Shown in pieces: positions 50,144 to 60,277 of a DNA stretch of 64,000 nucleotides (position 1 is the stretch's first letter; each line of letters starts with the position of its first letter). The stretch comes from Hetaerina americana. Its lineage: Eukaryota; Arthropoda; Insecta; Odonata; Calopterygidae. The position numbers and the translations under genes were made by a program. The notes beneath the pieces are model-generated. The model had not been told where the DNA came from, did not search any database, and was given only the letters and a program-made list of their open reading frames with translations. The stretch is taken from the NCBI GenBank assembly GCA_022747635.1, contig JAKTNV010000003.1, positions 34,007,199 through 34,071,198 of the forward strand, given 5' to 3'.

Positions 50144-51410
50144 CACGGGCAGGCCCAGAAGTATCCGGCCTGACCTACAGATGGCGGTAGTTGTTTGAAA
50201 AATATCTGTATTAGAAATTACGCAATCTATAAAGCATGTGTTTAAACTTTTAAGACGCCAGGTTGTTTTGTATTTGTTTGGCAACCATCAATAGTGAACG
50301 TTTTCAGTGAATTTGGTTTGGAGAAAATTGGTCATCGTTATGTGATACAATACTTCTATTTGAAAGGCCTCAGCCCAACCAATATAAAAGTGAACTGGAT
50401 TCTACTCTGGGTGAGTCTGCTTCTTCATTTACAACAGTAAAATATTGCGTGGCAGGGTTTAAACGAGGCCGTACGAGCTGTCAAGACGAGCATGGCATTG
50501 GTCCACCAAACGAGGTGACGAATCCAGAAACGGTGAAGAAAATCCACAAAAAGATACTGGATGATCGTCGACTGAAAATGAAAGAGCTAGCAGACATAGT
50601 AGGCATTCAAAAAAGCGGTACATCGCATGTTAACTGAAAATGTGGACATGAGAATTCTGTGCGCAAGATGGGTGCCGCGTTTTCTCTCACTCGAGCAAAA
50701 CCAGTGTCGTGAAGATGCTTCAATTGAGTGTTTAGTAAAGTTTCACAGCAACTAAGCAGAATTTTGGTATCGCTTCATAACCATGGATGCAACATGGGTC
50801 CATTACTACACACCCGAGACAAAAGAACAATCAAAACAATGGATTCAAAAGGGAGAACCGGCTCAAAAGAATGCAAACACCGTTTCATGTGCAGGCAAGG
50901 TCATGCACGCGGGATAATTTTCATTGACTATCTTGAAAATGGAAAAACTATCAACGGCGAGTATTATACGAACTCATTGCAACATTTGAGCGAATAAATC
51001 AAGCAAAAGCGGCCGCATTTGGCTAAGAAGAAAGTGTTGTTTAATCAAGACAATGCACCAGCTCACCATTCCGTTATTGCAACGGCCAAAGTTCATGAAT
51101 TCAAGTTTGAAATGCTACCTAATGCACCCTATTCGCCGCATTTTGCCCTCTCGGATTATTTTCTGCTCGCAAACTTGAAAAAATGGCTCGGTGGTCAATG
51201 ATTTTCCAACCGTAAATAAGTGATGTCGGCAGTTAATGACTATTTTGAGGAGCAAGACAGTTCTTATTATGTAAATGGTATCGAACTTATTGAACATCGC
51301 TGGGAAAAGTGTATGGAGGTGAAAGAAGATTACGTTGAAAAATAAATACATTTTTTTCCAAAAGTTTTGTGTTTTCTTTGTTTGTTAGGGTACTTCTGGG
51401 ATTACCCTCG
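50144..51410 (+). mobile_element. Full-length mauritiana-like mariner, nested in a SINE
   Basis: 1,267 bp with imperfect inverted ends (left cacgggcaggcccagaagta; right, on the complement, cgagggtaatcccagaagta). TA flanks it at 50,142-50,143 and 51,411-51,412. It contains one transposase pseudogene on the plus strand. The right end resembles that of the copy at 1-961 (both end ...ccctcg, then tattt). Confidence 0.92.
50318..51345 (+). pseudogene. Mauritiana-like mariner transposase, frameshifted
   Basis: The expected start reads TTG instead of ATG (50,318), followed by EKIGHRYVIQYFYLKGLSPT. The HTH region continues in a second frame as FKRGRTSCQDEHGIGPPNEV and VKKIHKKILDDRRLKMKELA, then the RWVPR motif near 50,670 and ECLVKFHSN. 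The first catalytic Asp is in ITMDATWVHYYTPETKEQSK near 50,780. The second is in FNQDNAPAH near 51,050. The third is in LSDYFL near 51,155, 34 residues after the second. The C-terminus HRWEKCMEVKEDYVEK stops at 51,343-51,345. All three catalytic aspartates survive, but at least three frame changes or stops and the lost start codon make it dead. It is the best preserved of its lineage here. Confidence 0.9.
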
Positions 51411-51572
51411 TATTTAGCGCAATGGCGTGAGAAATTCACACACCAGAGTCAAAGCCTTTATTGTCCCACCAACGGTTTTCCAAGAAGATCCGGTACCAGA
51501 AAAATTAGTTCCCAGAAATCGACCTCGGGCCCTCCAATCAGTAGTCCACTGCTCTATAACCTGGACTACCAC

Positions 51573-51699
51573 ATCTTTTATAGAATAGGGTAAACTTTAT
51601 GACAATTGGAGACTAAACATCAAGTAGTGTTTAACCAAGCTGAGAACCGTTTTTTTTCAAGAAAAAATTAAAATGGAATGAAGGTTGATTTCATTAAGT
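51573..51699. other. Short spacer between SINE and Penelope-like element
   Basis: AT-rich spacer with nothing recognised. Confidence 0.5.
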
Positions 51700-51753
51700 A
51701 TCCTTTGGTCAACATAACAGTCTCAGGTTTAACTTTGTGGAATTCGTTCACTA

Positions 51754-52041
51754 TGAGGGTAAAAAAGAACCTTTACACTTCCACAATAAAGATTCAATAT
51801 TTCACGACCATGGTTTCGATGCTGGCCATCATCATCAGGTAACATGCATCAACATTTTTTCAACTTATATAGTCTGGCGCTAAGAGGGGAGTAAGGGAGA
51901 GGAGAGGGGGTAAGGTAGAGGGAGTAAGGGAGAGGGGGGAAGCTGAGTTTAGGTGTAGCAACCTATTAGTGGTCTAAGGGAAGGGGAGGGTATGTATTGG
52001 AAGGTTACTGGACCAAATTTGTGAAAGTTTATATTAATTAA
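51754..52041. repeat. Left inverted terminal repeat of Penelope-like element
   Basis: 288 bases, the inverse complement of 53,249-53,534 with scattered substitutions. In order it includes a hammerhead-like core (minus strand), a purine-rich tract of about 55 bases (51,890-51,945) and an end in tatattaattaa. Confidence 0.88.
51791..51840 (-). ncRNA. Hammerhead-ribozyme-like motif, left arm
   Basis: Read on the minus strand: CTGATGA (51,832-51,838), a stem II made of gatg...catc with one extra base before it, GAAA (51,814-51,817), a minimal stem III (CC-AT-GG), then TC, the expected cleavage position (between 51,806 and 51,805). The bases before CTGATGA (gttac) can pair partly with those after the site (gtgaaa) to form stem I. 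All conserved core positions (CUGANGA, GAAA, UH) are present. Penelope-like elements are known to carry such motifs. Activity is unproven; the extra base in stem II may weaken it. Confidence 0.65.
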
Positions 52042-52132
52042 GTGATCATTAAATGAAGAACACAATGTAACACTCCACCGTTCTTAGAAATAGCGGCGGA
52101 AAAAAAACAAACACATGGTGTTCTACATTTAA

Positions 52133-53240
52133 TTAGGGGGGTTGTTTGTCTACAATGGTTTGACCTTTATTAAGGGACCTTTCACTGTCTTGGTTGGGGT
52201 GGGCTTGGTGTGGAAAGATATTGGAGTCTTTTTGAAATATTAGGAAGGGGGGACGGGATAGGTATAATGTTTCATTGATCACCTCAAACCTGTCAGACTG
52301 AAGGGATTGCCAAATTTCCAACTCCTCCAAAGCATTCAACCTGCGTCCTTTCATTTCAGTGTGAAGAGTGCCTGGTGTGAAGTAAGTGGTGTGATTTTCA
52401 TCCAAGAGGTGTTAGGTGAATTGCCATCTACTGTCTTTCTCTGTGAAGCATTAACAGTGTTCTTTGATCCTATTATCGAATATCCTTCCTGTATATCCAA
52501 TATAGCGTTGGCGTTGTAGTCCACACAATTGAGTTTATAAACCCCGCTTTGTTGCATTGTCATTTTTTTCTTTGGGTGAACCTACTCGTATTTATTATGT
52601 TTTTTGAAAGTATGCGTGTTGTAAAAAGCTGTCTTGATATTGTTTTTGGAGAGTATTTGTTGTATCCTGAGTGAAATGTTGCCAAGAAAGGGAATTCTTG
52701 GCCATCGGTGCTCGTCAGGTTTAGAAGTGTGGTACATAGATTCCTGGGCTATCTGTGTTTGTTGTCTGTTGTAACCATTGTTGACTGCAATTTCTTTAAT
52801 AATGAGGAGTGCCTCTTGTTTTTGTGTAGTGGCATTTGAATATTGCATACCCTGTGAAACATGGCATGAAAGGCTGCATGTTTTTGTGAATGGTGATGCT
52901 TGGATGTGGAGTGGATAATTTGGTCAGAGTAACTTTTTTTCTGTATATGGAAAGATGAAACCTTTGATTAATTATTTTCACAGTGAAATCCAGGAAAGTT
53001 AAGCCACCGTCTGTTTCCAAATCACTTATTAATTGTATACATACATCTAACGCATTAAACAGAGTCAAAAAATTGTCTAATTGTTTTTCGGATCCAGTCC
53101 AAATACAGAAGATATGTCAACACATCGGAACCAAGATAACACATGTATTGTAGGGGATGGTTTAAAGCAAAAAATTGTCTTTCCCAATTTTCCATATAAA
53201 TGTCCGCAATTTCTAAGAACAGTGTAGTGTAACATTATGT
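52133..53240 (-). pseudogene. Penelope-like reverse transcriptase/GIY-YIG remnant
   Basis: 5'-truncated and frameshifted. From about 53,240 it reads LFLEIADIYMENWERQ, then the catalytic palm box. The box is damaged: near 53,130-53,150 one frame reads WFRCVDIS where Penelope-like enzymes have a YVDD motif. From 53,068 come LFNALDVCIQLISDLETDGG and the conserved FLDFTVKI, then IYRKK and HPSITIHK (late RT motifs). In a second frame (52,848-52,582) comes the linker ending NIKTAFYNTHTFKKH. After a stop, GIY-YIG begins as SGVYKLNC near 52,545. In further frames are EMKGRRLNALEELEIWQSLQ (52,405 onward), typical of the endonuclease C-terminal half, and a stop at 52,133. The arrangement RT then GIY-YIG, not the LINE or LTR type, identifies the class. 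Confidence 0.87.
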
Positions 53241-53248
53241 TATTGATT

Positions 53249-53534
53249 TAATTAATATAAACTTTTACAAATTTGAGCCAATAACCATCCAATACATACC
53301 CTCCCATTCCCTTAGAACACTAATAGGTTGCTGCACCTAAACTCAATTTCCCCCCTCTCCCTTAACCCCCCTACCTTACCCCCTCTCCTCTCCCTTACAC
53401 CCCTCTTGGAGCCAGACTGCATAAGTTGAAATAATTTTGATGCATGTTGCCTGATGATGATGCCCAGCATCGAAACCATGGCCGTGAAATATTAAATCTT
53501 TATTGTGGAAGTGTAAAGTTTCTTTTTTACCCTC
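53249..53534. repeat. Right inverted terminal repeat of Penelope-like element
   Basis: 286 bases, inverted relative to the left arm. It contains a ~55-base pyrimidine tract (about 53,346-53,402) and a hammerhead-like core on the plus strand, and ends ttttttaccctca immediately before the 12-base direct repeat. Confidence 0.88.
53444..53496 (+). ncRNA. Hammerhead-ribozyme-like motif, right arm, degraded
   Basis: Plus strand CTGATGA (53,451-53,457), stem II gatg...catc, GAAA (53,472-53,475) and the CC-AT-GG mini-stem III, then CC where the left arm has TC. The conserved U before the cleavage site is mutated, so this copy is probably inactive even if the left one is not. Confidence 0.6.
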
Positions 53535-53546
53535 ATCCTTTGGTCA

Positions 53547-54179
53547 GCTGAATGTTTGTAAAGTAATCGAAAAACAAGAACATTAACGTTATAATCTAAT
53601 ATAGATAGAAATGTGTATAATTCTTTAAAATTAAGAAAATATCTGCCATTCAATTATTGTGTGTTTTTGATCCATGGTTACATCCTCCATTAAATCTAGA
53701 AAACAGCATTCAGGAGTAACATAATTCATATGATAGATTTTTTCAATTAAGGGTCACTTCTTGACTTCCACCAAAGCATTTATTTTCCTAAGACTCTTTT
53801 CAAAGTGTCCTCAAACCAAGAATACTTGATAATTAAAATGCAATGAATTTCCCACAAGCTCTTAAACGAGATGATTACAGCCATCATACAATACACAGGG
53901 CGGAGAAAAAATATGTTAGAAAATGTAACCGACAAACGCAAAGCATTAAAATATCACGTCCATCCATATTAAGGGCGAAAAAACATTACTCTCCTTGTGA
54001 GAGCGGCCGTATGTCACTTTTTTCGAGCAAAAACAGCGCCAGCTGAGTAAAAAAATAAAGGATCTCTGAGTACTTGCGGGACGTAGGCACAGATTATTCA
54101 ACAGTCGTTTCGCACGGTTATTTTTCTCCTCCAACCATTCAAGTACGTACGGTGTGGCGTGCGCTCTTCCGACCTTTTT
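53547..54179. other. AT-rich DNA, no gene recognised
   Basis: AT-rich, no recognised feature. Confidence 0.5.
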
Positions 54180-55150
54180 CCGCGCGACGATTTAAGCAAA
54201 AAAATGGACACCACCACCCGGCACTCCTCCTCTCTCCATCCGTAATACAGTTCGCGAGGGACAGGAGGACCCGGAGTGACAAACGGTGACGAAATAATTA
54301 CACTGGGCGCTCGCTCGGAGGCGGAGATGTTGGTGGCGGGGATGCGAGAGGGGAGAGGCGTGCTTCAGATGAATCGAGGAGAGACCGGAGTTTCCACATG
54401 TGTATACAGTACGCTTGAGAGGGAGTGGATGGGGTAGAGGAAAATGGATAGGGGGCAGAAGGGAGGGACTGAAGCAGGTCTCGCCCGGCGCTGGATGCTG
54501 CGGCCGCGGCCTTTTTCTCCGTGATCGAAGCGTCCTCGGGCCACCCCTTGGCATCGGAGCGCATCTGTGCTCTCCCCATCCACGATGCATTGGCGAATTC
54601 TCATTCTTTTTATTCAATGGAGGGGGGGATGGGAAAGAAAAAAGGATCTCTCTATCCCCCCAATCCCCCACCCAATCCCTTCACCAACCTTCTCCCCCGG
54701 ACGTGCGGGGACTAACTTCGTGACGATGAGCGTCGTCGTCATGGTCGTCGGGGACGCTTTTCTACCCTTCTCTCCTCCCGAATAAAGCACCCTCCCCAAA
54801 CTTACCCCAGAACAGTCGTATCCAGAGGCCTTGGGGGATGCTGCTGCATGGGGTAGGGAGGAGAGAGGGACGAACGGGGGAGCGAATAGGTTCCGGGGTG
54901 GAAGGGATAGAAGGAAGGGGACTGCAGAAAAATTTCGCGACCGGAATCATAAAGGTTGGACGGAAATGAGCGATGAAGAGAAGGATAGGCAGGCGGAGAG
55001 AGGGAGGGGCGCGCGCGAGCACACTCACACACCATCCTTCTCCACCCCCGCCCGTCCCCTTCTGTCCTCCGACTCGCTCGCTCGCTCGCTCGACCAGCCA
55101 CCCATTTTCCCCTTCCCTCCGCTTTCTCCCGCCGGCTTCCCCACGTCACA
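54180..55150. repeat. Patchwork of purine and pyrimidine tracts
   Basis: Purine-rich at about 54,310-54,480 and 54,830-55,010; pyrimidine-rich at 54,560-54,720 and 55,020-55,150, ending in a ctcg repeat run (55,072-55,092). Long frames on both strands (up to 159 codons) overlap each other and are compositional. Confidence 0.65.
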
Positions 55151-55199
55151 ACATGGTGTTTCACGGAGGAGGGAACAATGGTTGAGAGGAGAGCGAAAG

Positions 55200-55375
55200 C
55201 TTAGCGGGGTAGTTAAGAGCCTATGCCTCTAAATTCCCCCGAGGACCGAGGTTAGGGTCTCGGTGGCTGGATTCCCGTCGTTCCTCCCCCACTGCGCTGA
55301 CTTGCTTACAAAGGGCCGTCTGAAGGAAAGGCGGCCATATGGAGCACGTACACGCATTCCAACTCCAGAGTAATA
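55200..55375 (+). repeat. Probable tRNA-derived SINE, family B
   Basis: TAGTTAAGAGC at 55,210 fits the polymerase III A box except its last base. GGTTAGGGTCT at 55,250 resembles a B box, about 40 bases on, the normal spacing. The tRNA-like part is followed by a unique ~100-bp body ending near gagtaataaatta. Only one copy is seen, so this is a moderate-confidence call. A decayed tRNA pseudogene is the alternative. Confidence 0.42.
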
Positions 55376-56539
55376 AATTATTTCAATCTACAACTTCACT
55401 GAGCATTTATCAACAGTGAGCGTGTTGGCAATGGCTTGGGCATAATAAAGTCCAAATATAAAATAGTTCAATTATGTAGCGTAGAATAATGCCATAAATT
55501 TGCGAACCGTATTTTAAAATCATCTTTGGAACTCGTTTTACCGAAGCCACCCAAGCACCCAAGCGCCGAGTCATTTTCAAATCATCTTAGATATTATGTA
55601 ATAATTGCATATTTAATTCTGTTTCCTTTTTGGTAGCTCGATGAATCTCAAAATTTCTTTTGTTTATTATTCAAATTGAATTCATTCCTCCTCCTAAAAA
55701 ATAGTAAAAACCGACTTTTTTACTTAAACTTAGTCACTTGGTCCATAAAAAACAAATTCCACAGTACTATGACGGATGATATTTAAGGAAGAAAAAATTA
55801 TTCTGAAATCCAATTTCTTGCACTAAATGCTCCTCCAACTGAACATAAATAATTAAATAAATCCAAAAATAAGTCTGATAAATAAAGCATGACTCCGAGG
55901 AATACAATTTTCCTCATTCGCTTAAGAGTCGACAAAAATACGTATCTGAGAGTTTAGTCGAAAGCTTGTTAAAGAGATATAAAAAGCAGGCGCCAGATTT
56001 ATATTGTCAAGTACCATTTACTGAATCCTTACCATTTTCATCAGGTAATTTTAAAGTGAAATGTCGTATCCTTAATATCTACAGTTCTGTATACCAATAG
56101 TATTCATACGTCTTCATTTCACGTTTCCGAGAGAAAATATTAGAGATTTCAAAGAGGGTTATCCTAAAGCTGGCGATAAGTTTTGCCCTTGAATTTAATT
56201 CAGTTTACTTGAATAAAATATGGCATTAATTAGAGGGATATATTTTTATAGCTTCTTCAATGCTTCACATATACTCATTTATTTTCATTTCAAAGGTTTC
56301 CGGCGTTATTCCCCGCTTACGTGACGTATATGCCCATGAAAGTATTCGATCTTTCAGTTGGCATTCCTTATGGCTGCTTGTTAATTCTTCCCGGAGATAT
56401 CTCCTCTTGATTAGTCACTTCACTGTTCCGTTATATCTCAAATTTTCTCGTTTGCTTGCCTGAAAGGTACTCAACGGACTTGATCATCATCCTCAAGAGT
56501 TGCTCTTCGTTTACCAAACTTTTTACTGGGGGGAAGGGG
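55376..56539. other. AT-rich DNA, no gene recognised
   Basis: AT-rich, no feature recognised. Confidence 0.5.
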
Positions 56540-57060
56540 TGAGGATTGGGGGAGCGGATATCCTGCTCAAAATTTCGCACCCATCTTAGAAGTAGATCCT
56601 TGAGACAAAAATATTCTATTTTCCTCGAAGTCAGAAATAATGTGCCGTCTCGAACATTGCACCCGAGCCGGCGAAGGTCGTGGGGACGGGGGAGGAAAAA
56701 GAACGCCAGTTTCTTCGTTGAAAGCCCCGCAAACTGTGTCAAAGGGAGTGCCACGGACAATGAGCGAATGGGCTGAAAGAGAGAGAGAGAAAAAAGCGAA
56801 AGAGAGAGGAAAAGAAATAAAGAGGTGAGATGAATTTCGCGGGTGCGTTTCCCTCTCGTCATTATTTCTATATTTTTTCCGCAGCGCAATATGGCGCTCG
56901 GGAGAAGAGCCAGGTACAATGAATGCAATGCTTCCTCGAAGCGAGCGCAAAACCTCGCCACCAAACCCATTTGCCCTCCGCGAACAACCCTTCCCCCACG
57001 CTCTCGCCAACCCCTCCCGTCACCTCCCCCTCCAGACCCGTCGTCTCCCATGTGTATGTG
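56540..57060. repeat. Purine-rich then pyrimidine-rich patch
   Basis: Gag-rich at about 56,680-56,830, then C-rich at 56,940-57,050. The 206-codon minus frame across it shows no known domain and is opposed by several plus-strand frames. Confidence 0.5.
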
Positions 57061-59039
57061 ACTAGTGCACCCGGAGCGCTGTTATACATGCGTCGGCGGC
57101 GACGGGTTGCGGAAAATTTTATGCTGGAAAAAAGTGTGAGGGTCTGATATTGGAGCTGGGCAGGGGGCTTAAGAACTGAGACCGGGCCGGAAGTTCTCTT
57201 GCACTTTATTTTTGCTATTACCGTAGAAAAGCGAAAATAAAACGCAAAGAGAAACACCTCTCGCCACCCCGTCAACTTTGCATGACTAGGAGGAAATTTC
57301 CATGCCTGAGATTTGAATAATTATTGGAAAGCGTTGTAAACTTGGCTCTGCTTTACGAAATGATCACGAGGGAATATTTCAACTGGGGGATACTCCGCCA
57401 AAATAGGTTGTAACTGGGACGCCAGACTTTGCAAAACATACACCACGTGCAAAAAACAGGAGAATATTTACGATGGCCGTAAAAAATGCATGGGGTGTTA
57501 CGATCAAATTTCCTATCTAGGACATTAAGCTTGGTTTTCACGAGCAGTATGGTTGGAAAGGGTTTTTTTTTCTAGTTATTAGATTCATTTCATACTCTTG
57601 ATGCGCTGGAAGTATTGTTTGCAATATGGCTACTCGAAAAATTGCATTACGAAGGCTATTTTGTTTCCTCCACTTTCTACCCTCATCATACGCTCTTCTA
57701 GGATTGTAATCACGTGAAAAAATTTTTTTTTATTTCACACCTTTCAATTTCATTAAGAAAGGGCAAAAAGCATTTACATGAAAAACGCGATTATGAATTT
57801 TTAATTTTACATTGCTGAAATATCAAAATTAATTCTTTTTAGTACCTATATACCTCATTGGTCGTATCGAATAGAACGTGTTAAATGTTTATATACATAT
57901 TTATATATTTATTTCTTATTTCTCTCCGTCAAGTAAGTACAATTAAATAAAATTTACATTAAAATCGAATTAAATAGTATTTTGAATCTATATTTCCGAG
58001 CACTTAACATAAGTATTACTGAATAAAATAATCCTGTACTATAAAACTATTATTTTCCATTAATTTCCTAGAATTTCTCTTGCTTCTTGATAAATAAAAT
58101 TAACGGTTTAAAAATTATTGGGTAAATTTACTGTATACATTCCGGAAGTGGTAGTTTAAAATGAAATATTTTAATTCATTCGCTGTTCGCTATTTTCATA
58201 CCAATTCAACATTTATTAATATTTTGAAATGTACTACTGTTACGGGAACGTTGTTCACTCAAGTACCCAATCAGCCGAAGGGAATGCTAGCCGGGGCCCT
58301 GAGTCAATATTCTTTACTAAGAATTTTCCGGGTATTTATAACTATACCTACCGATTATAGATACACGTAAGATGAGATTACAAAATTTAAATCTAGTATA
58401 TATGAGGAACCGACTCATTCACCGGCAAAAGGCCAATTATTCGCAAACAATGCACCAAATATCTTCTTATAGTTTGGTACGTGCCTTAGAAAATCAAATT
58501 GTTTCCTGAACTTTACCAATCAAACTCTCACCAGCACACCTAATCATTGACATTAATAATTTTGTGAAAAGTGTAATGAACAAAGTACGAGTTTGTACTG
58601 CACTAATTGTATTCTAAATGACCATGTACATTTTATCCCCAGAGCGTAGCCCGTTGTATAATGGAGTAACTGAAACGATGGACAAAACTTTGAGGGTGCT
58701 GTAATAGAAGCACCACGTCAGTAATAGTTGAAAGTGATCCCACAAAATAATCCTCCTACCTCAGAATCGATTAATCGGAAATGTCATAGATAAATGCGAT
58801 TAAGATGACCCAGACAACGGAGGGTTCGATCACAAAACAAGACAAAAGTTTCCTACCCGCTCTCTTTGCGGGCGGGCGCGTGAGAAAGAGGGATCGAGTC
58901 ACTTGCGTACATCATTTCCGCAGGCGGAACAGATTTGGCTAAACTTCCCGTTGAGGTGCGTCCCCCCCACCCCGGCGTAAATTACGCACAAGAATAAACA
59001 CCATTACAGATAAGCATGAAATCTCCTATTCAAATCTAT
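57061..59039. other. Mostly AT-rich DNA, no gene recognised
   Basis: A short CpG-rich part at 57,065-57,200, then AT-rich to about 58,850. Nothing recognised. Confidence 0.5.
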
Positions 59040-60080
59040 TTCTCGCAGTACTTGCCTCTCCTCTCCTGCTTTTCCTCCCTTTCTATCCCTCGTGCCTCTA
59101 CAGCAACCTTTCCCCCGCTCCTCGACTCGCAGACGCCGCACACAGCCGCCGCATCCAGATGCCGCCGTTCGCCTCGCTGATGCCCGACACCCTTCCCCCA
59201 CAACACACACCCTCGCGCTACGCCATCCGCCCCTCACAACCACCCTAACCCACCAAAACCACCTCCTCCCTCACCCACCCACCACCTCCACGATCTCCCT
59301 CCCCGAACAACCGCGCTAATCCGCCTTATCATCTCATCCTACTCCCCATATAACCAGCCTTTTACCCCTTAATCCCTCTCGCCCCCTTGGCATTCCTTCC
59401 ACACCCTCCCTCTTCTACTTCCTCACCACAACACGCCCACCACCCCACCGCCCCGCATCCTCGCTCTCTTGGTGAGCTCGGCCCCTTCCTTTCCACATCC
59501 TCCGTCCTCTCACCTATATCCTCCTCCCTCTCCAGATCCCTCTGCCCCCCTAACCTCCGTTGGCTGTCGCCTCAAAGTTCCATTGAGATCGGGAAGAGAG
59601 AGAGAGAGCGAGCGAGAGGACCTGGGTGTGGGAGGAATGGAGGTTGAGAGGAGCTTCCCTCACCTCAAAAGGGCCCGCTGCACACAAGCACGCCAGAATC
59701 CGATGGGAAACGCCTTTACTTTACATCCCACCCAACCTCTTGCCGTACATGCACCAAAACCTAAAATTTCATAGCCCCTCCCCCTACCGCCTCGTCTCCC
59801 ACTCCCTCCAACTCCCACCTCTTCATTGGGCCACCTACGTGCCTGCGTTACAATTCCACGGCAATCCTTTCCTGTTCCCCAACTCCCAAGGCCACCCACT
59901 TGGCCCCCACTGCCTTCCACCACCTGCCTCTCGATATCCAAGTACACCCCCTCCACATATTTACTCCATATCTCGCGCTTCGCTCATCCAGCTTTATCTA
60001 GTACTCATCTCTCTCCAATTCATATCCCCCGTGATCCCTCACTAAACTCCACTATGCCAGTCTTTAATTCCTCTGTCCCC
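59040..60080. repeat. Pyrimidine-rich block
   Basis: About 1 kb of C/T-rich DNA with a short gagaga run at about 59,595-59,620. The 139-codon and similar frames are compositional. Confidence 0.72.
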
Positions 60081-60237
60081 AGACGAAATCCCTTTCTCCT
60101 CAATACACTTTGGAATAGAAAGAGAAGAGCACAAATGGAGCGATTATGTCATTGAATTCGCTCACAAGGATCAGCGGGATACGAGTTTCCAGGACCTGCG
60201 AAGTTTGAGTGTCTTTCAGGCAGTATTTTTTCTTTCA

Positions 60238-60277
60238 CCTTCATCTTTCTTCCTCTTACCAGGAGGAAAGATGAAGG
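60238..60277. repeat. Short hairpin
   Basis: 17-base arms (ccttcatctttcttcct and aggaggaaagatgaagg) with one mismatch and a 6-base loop. One arm is pyrimidine, the other purine. Confidence 0.6.

Larger units (their letters stand above)
50084..51572 (-). repeat. SINE family A copy split by a mariner insertion
   Basis: The left piece (50,084-50,143; ggtcggtcag...gagggtagagcttacctag) and the right piece (51,411-51,572; landmarks ggcgtg, tttccaagaagatccggtac, ctggactaccac) align, in order, with the left and right parts of 6,619-6,888. The mariner at 50,144-51,410 lies at the TA of the SINE's agtactaag-like site. The right piece retains the tRNA-like head (minus strand). This copy is more diverged than the other two, so it is older, and the mariner came later. 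Confidence 0.8.
51700..53546 (-). mobile_element. Penelope-like retroelement unit with inverted terminal repeats
   Basis: Bounded by a 12-base direct repeat, atcctttggtca, at 51,700-51,711 and 53,535-53,546, a plausible target-site duplication. Inside are a 42-bp unmatched segment (51,712-51,753), a left arm (51,754-52,041), a coding core on the minus strand (about 52,130-53,240) and a right arm (53,249-53,534). The arms are inverted copies, roughly 90% identical by eye. Penelope-like elements encode a reverse transcriptase fused to a GIY-YIG endonuclease and often have inverted or tandem terminal repeats with a short extra tail on one side. This unit fits that pattern. It is 5'-truncated within the reverse transcriptase. 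Confidence 0.88.

Noticed and set aside
56431..57051. 206-codon minus-strand frame
   Set aside because: Crosses a gag-rich and a C-rich patch; several opposing frames are open and no domain is seen.
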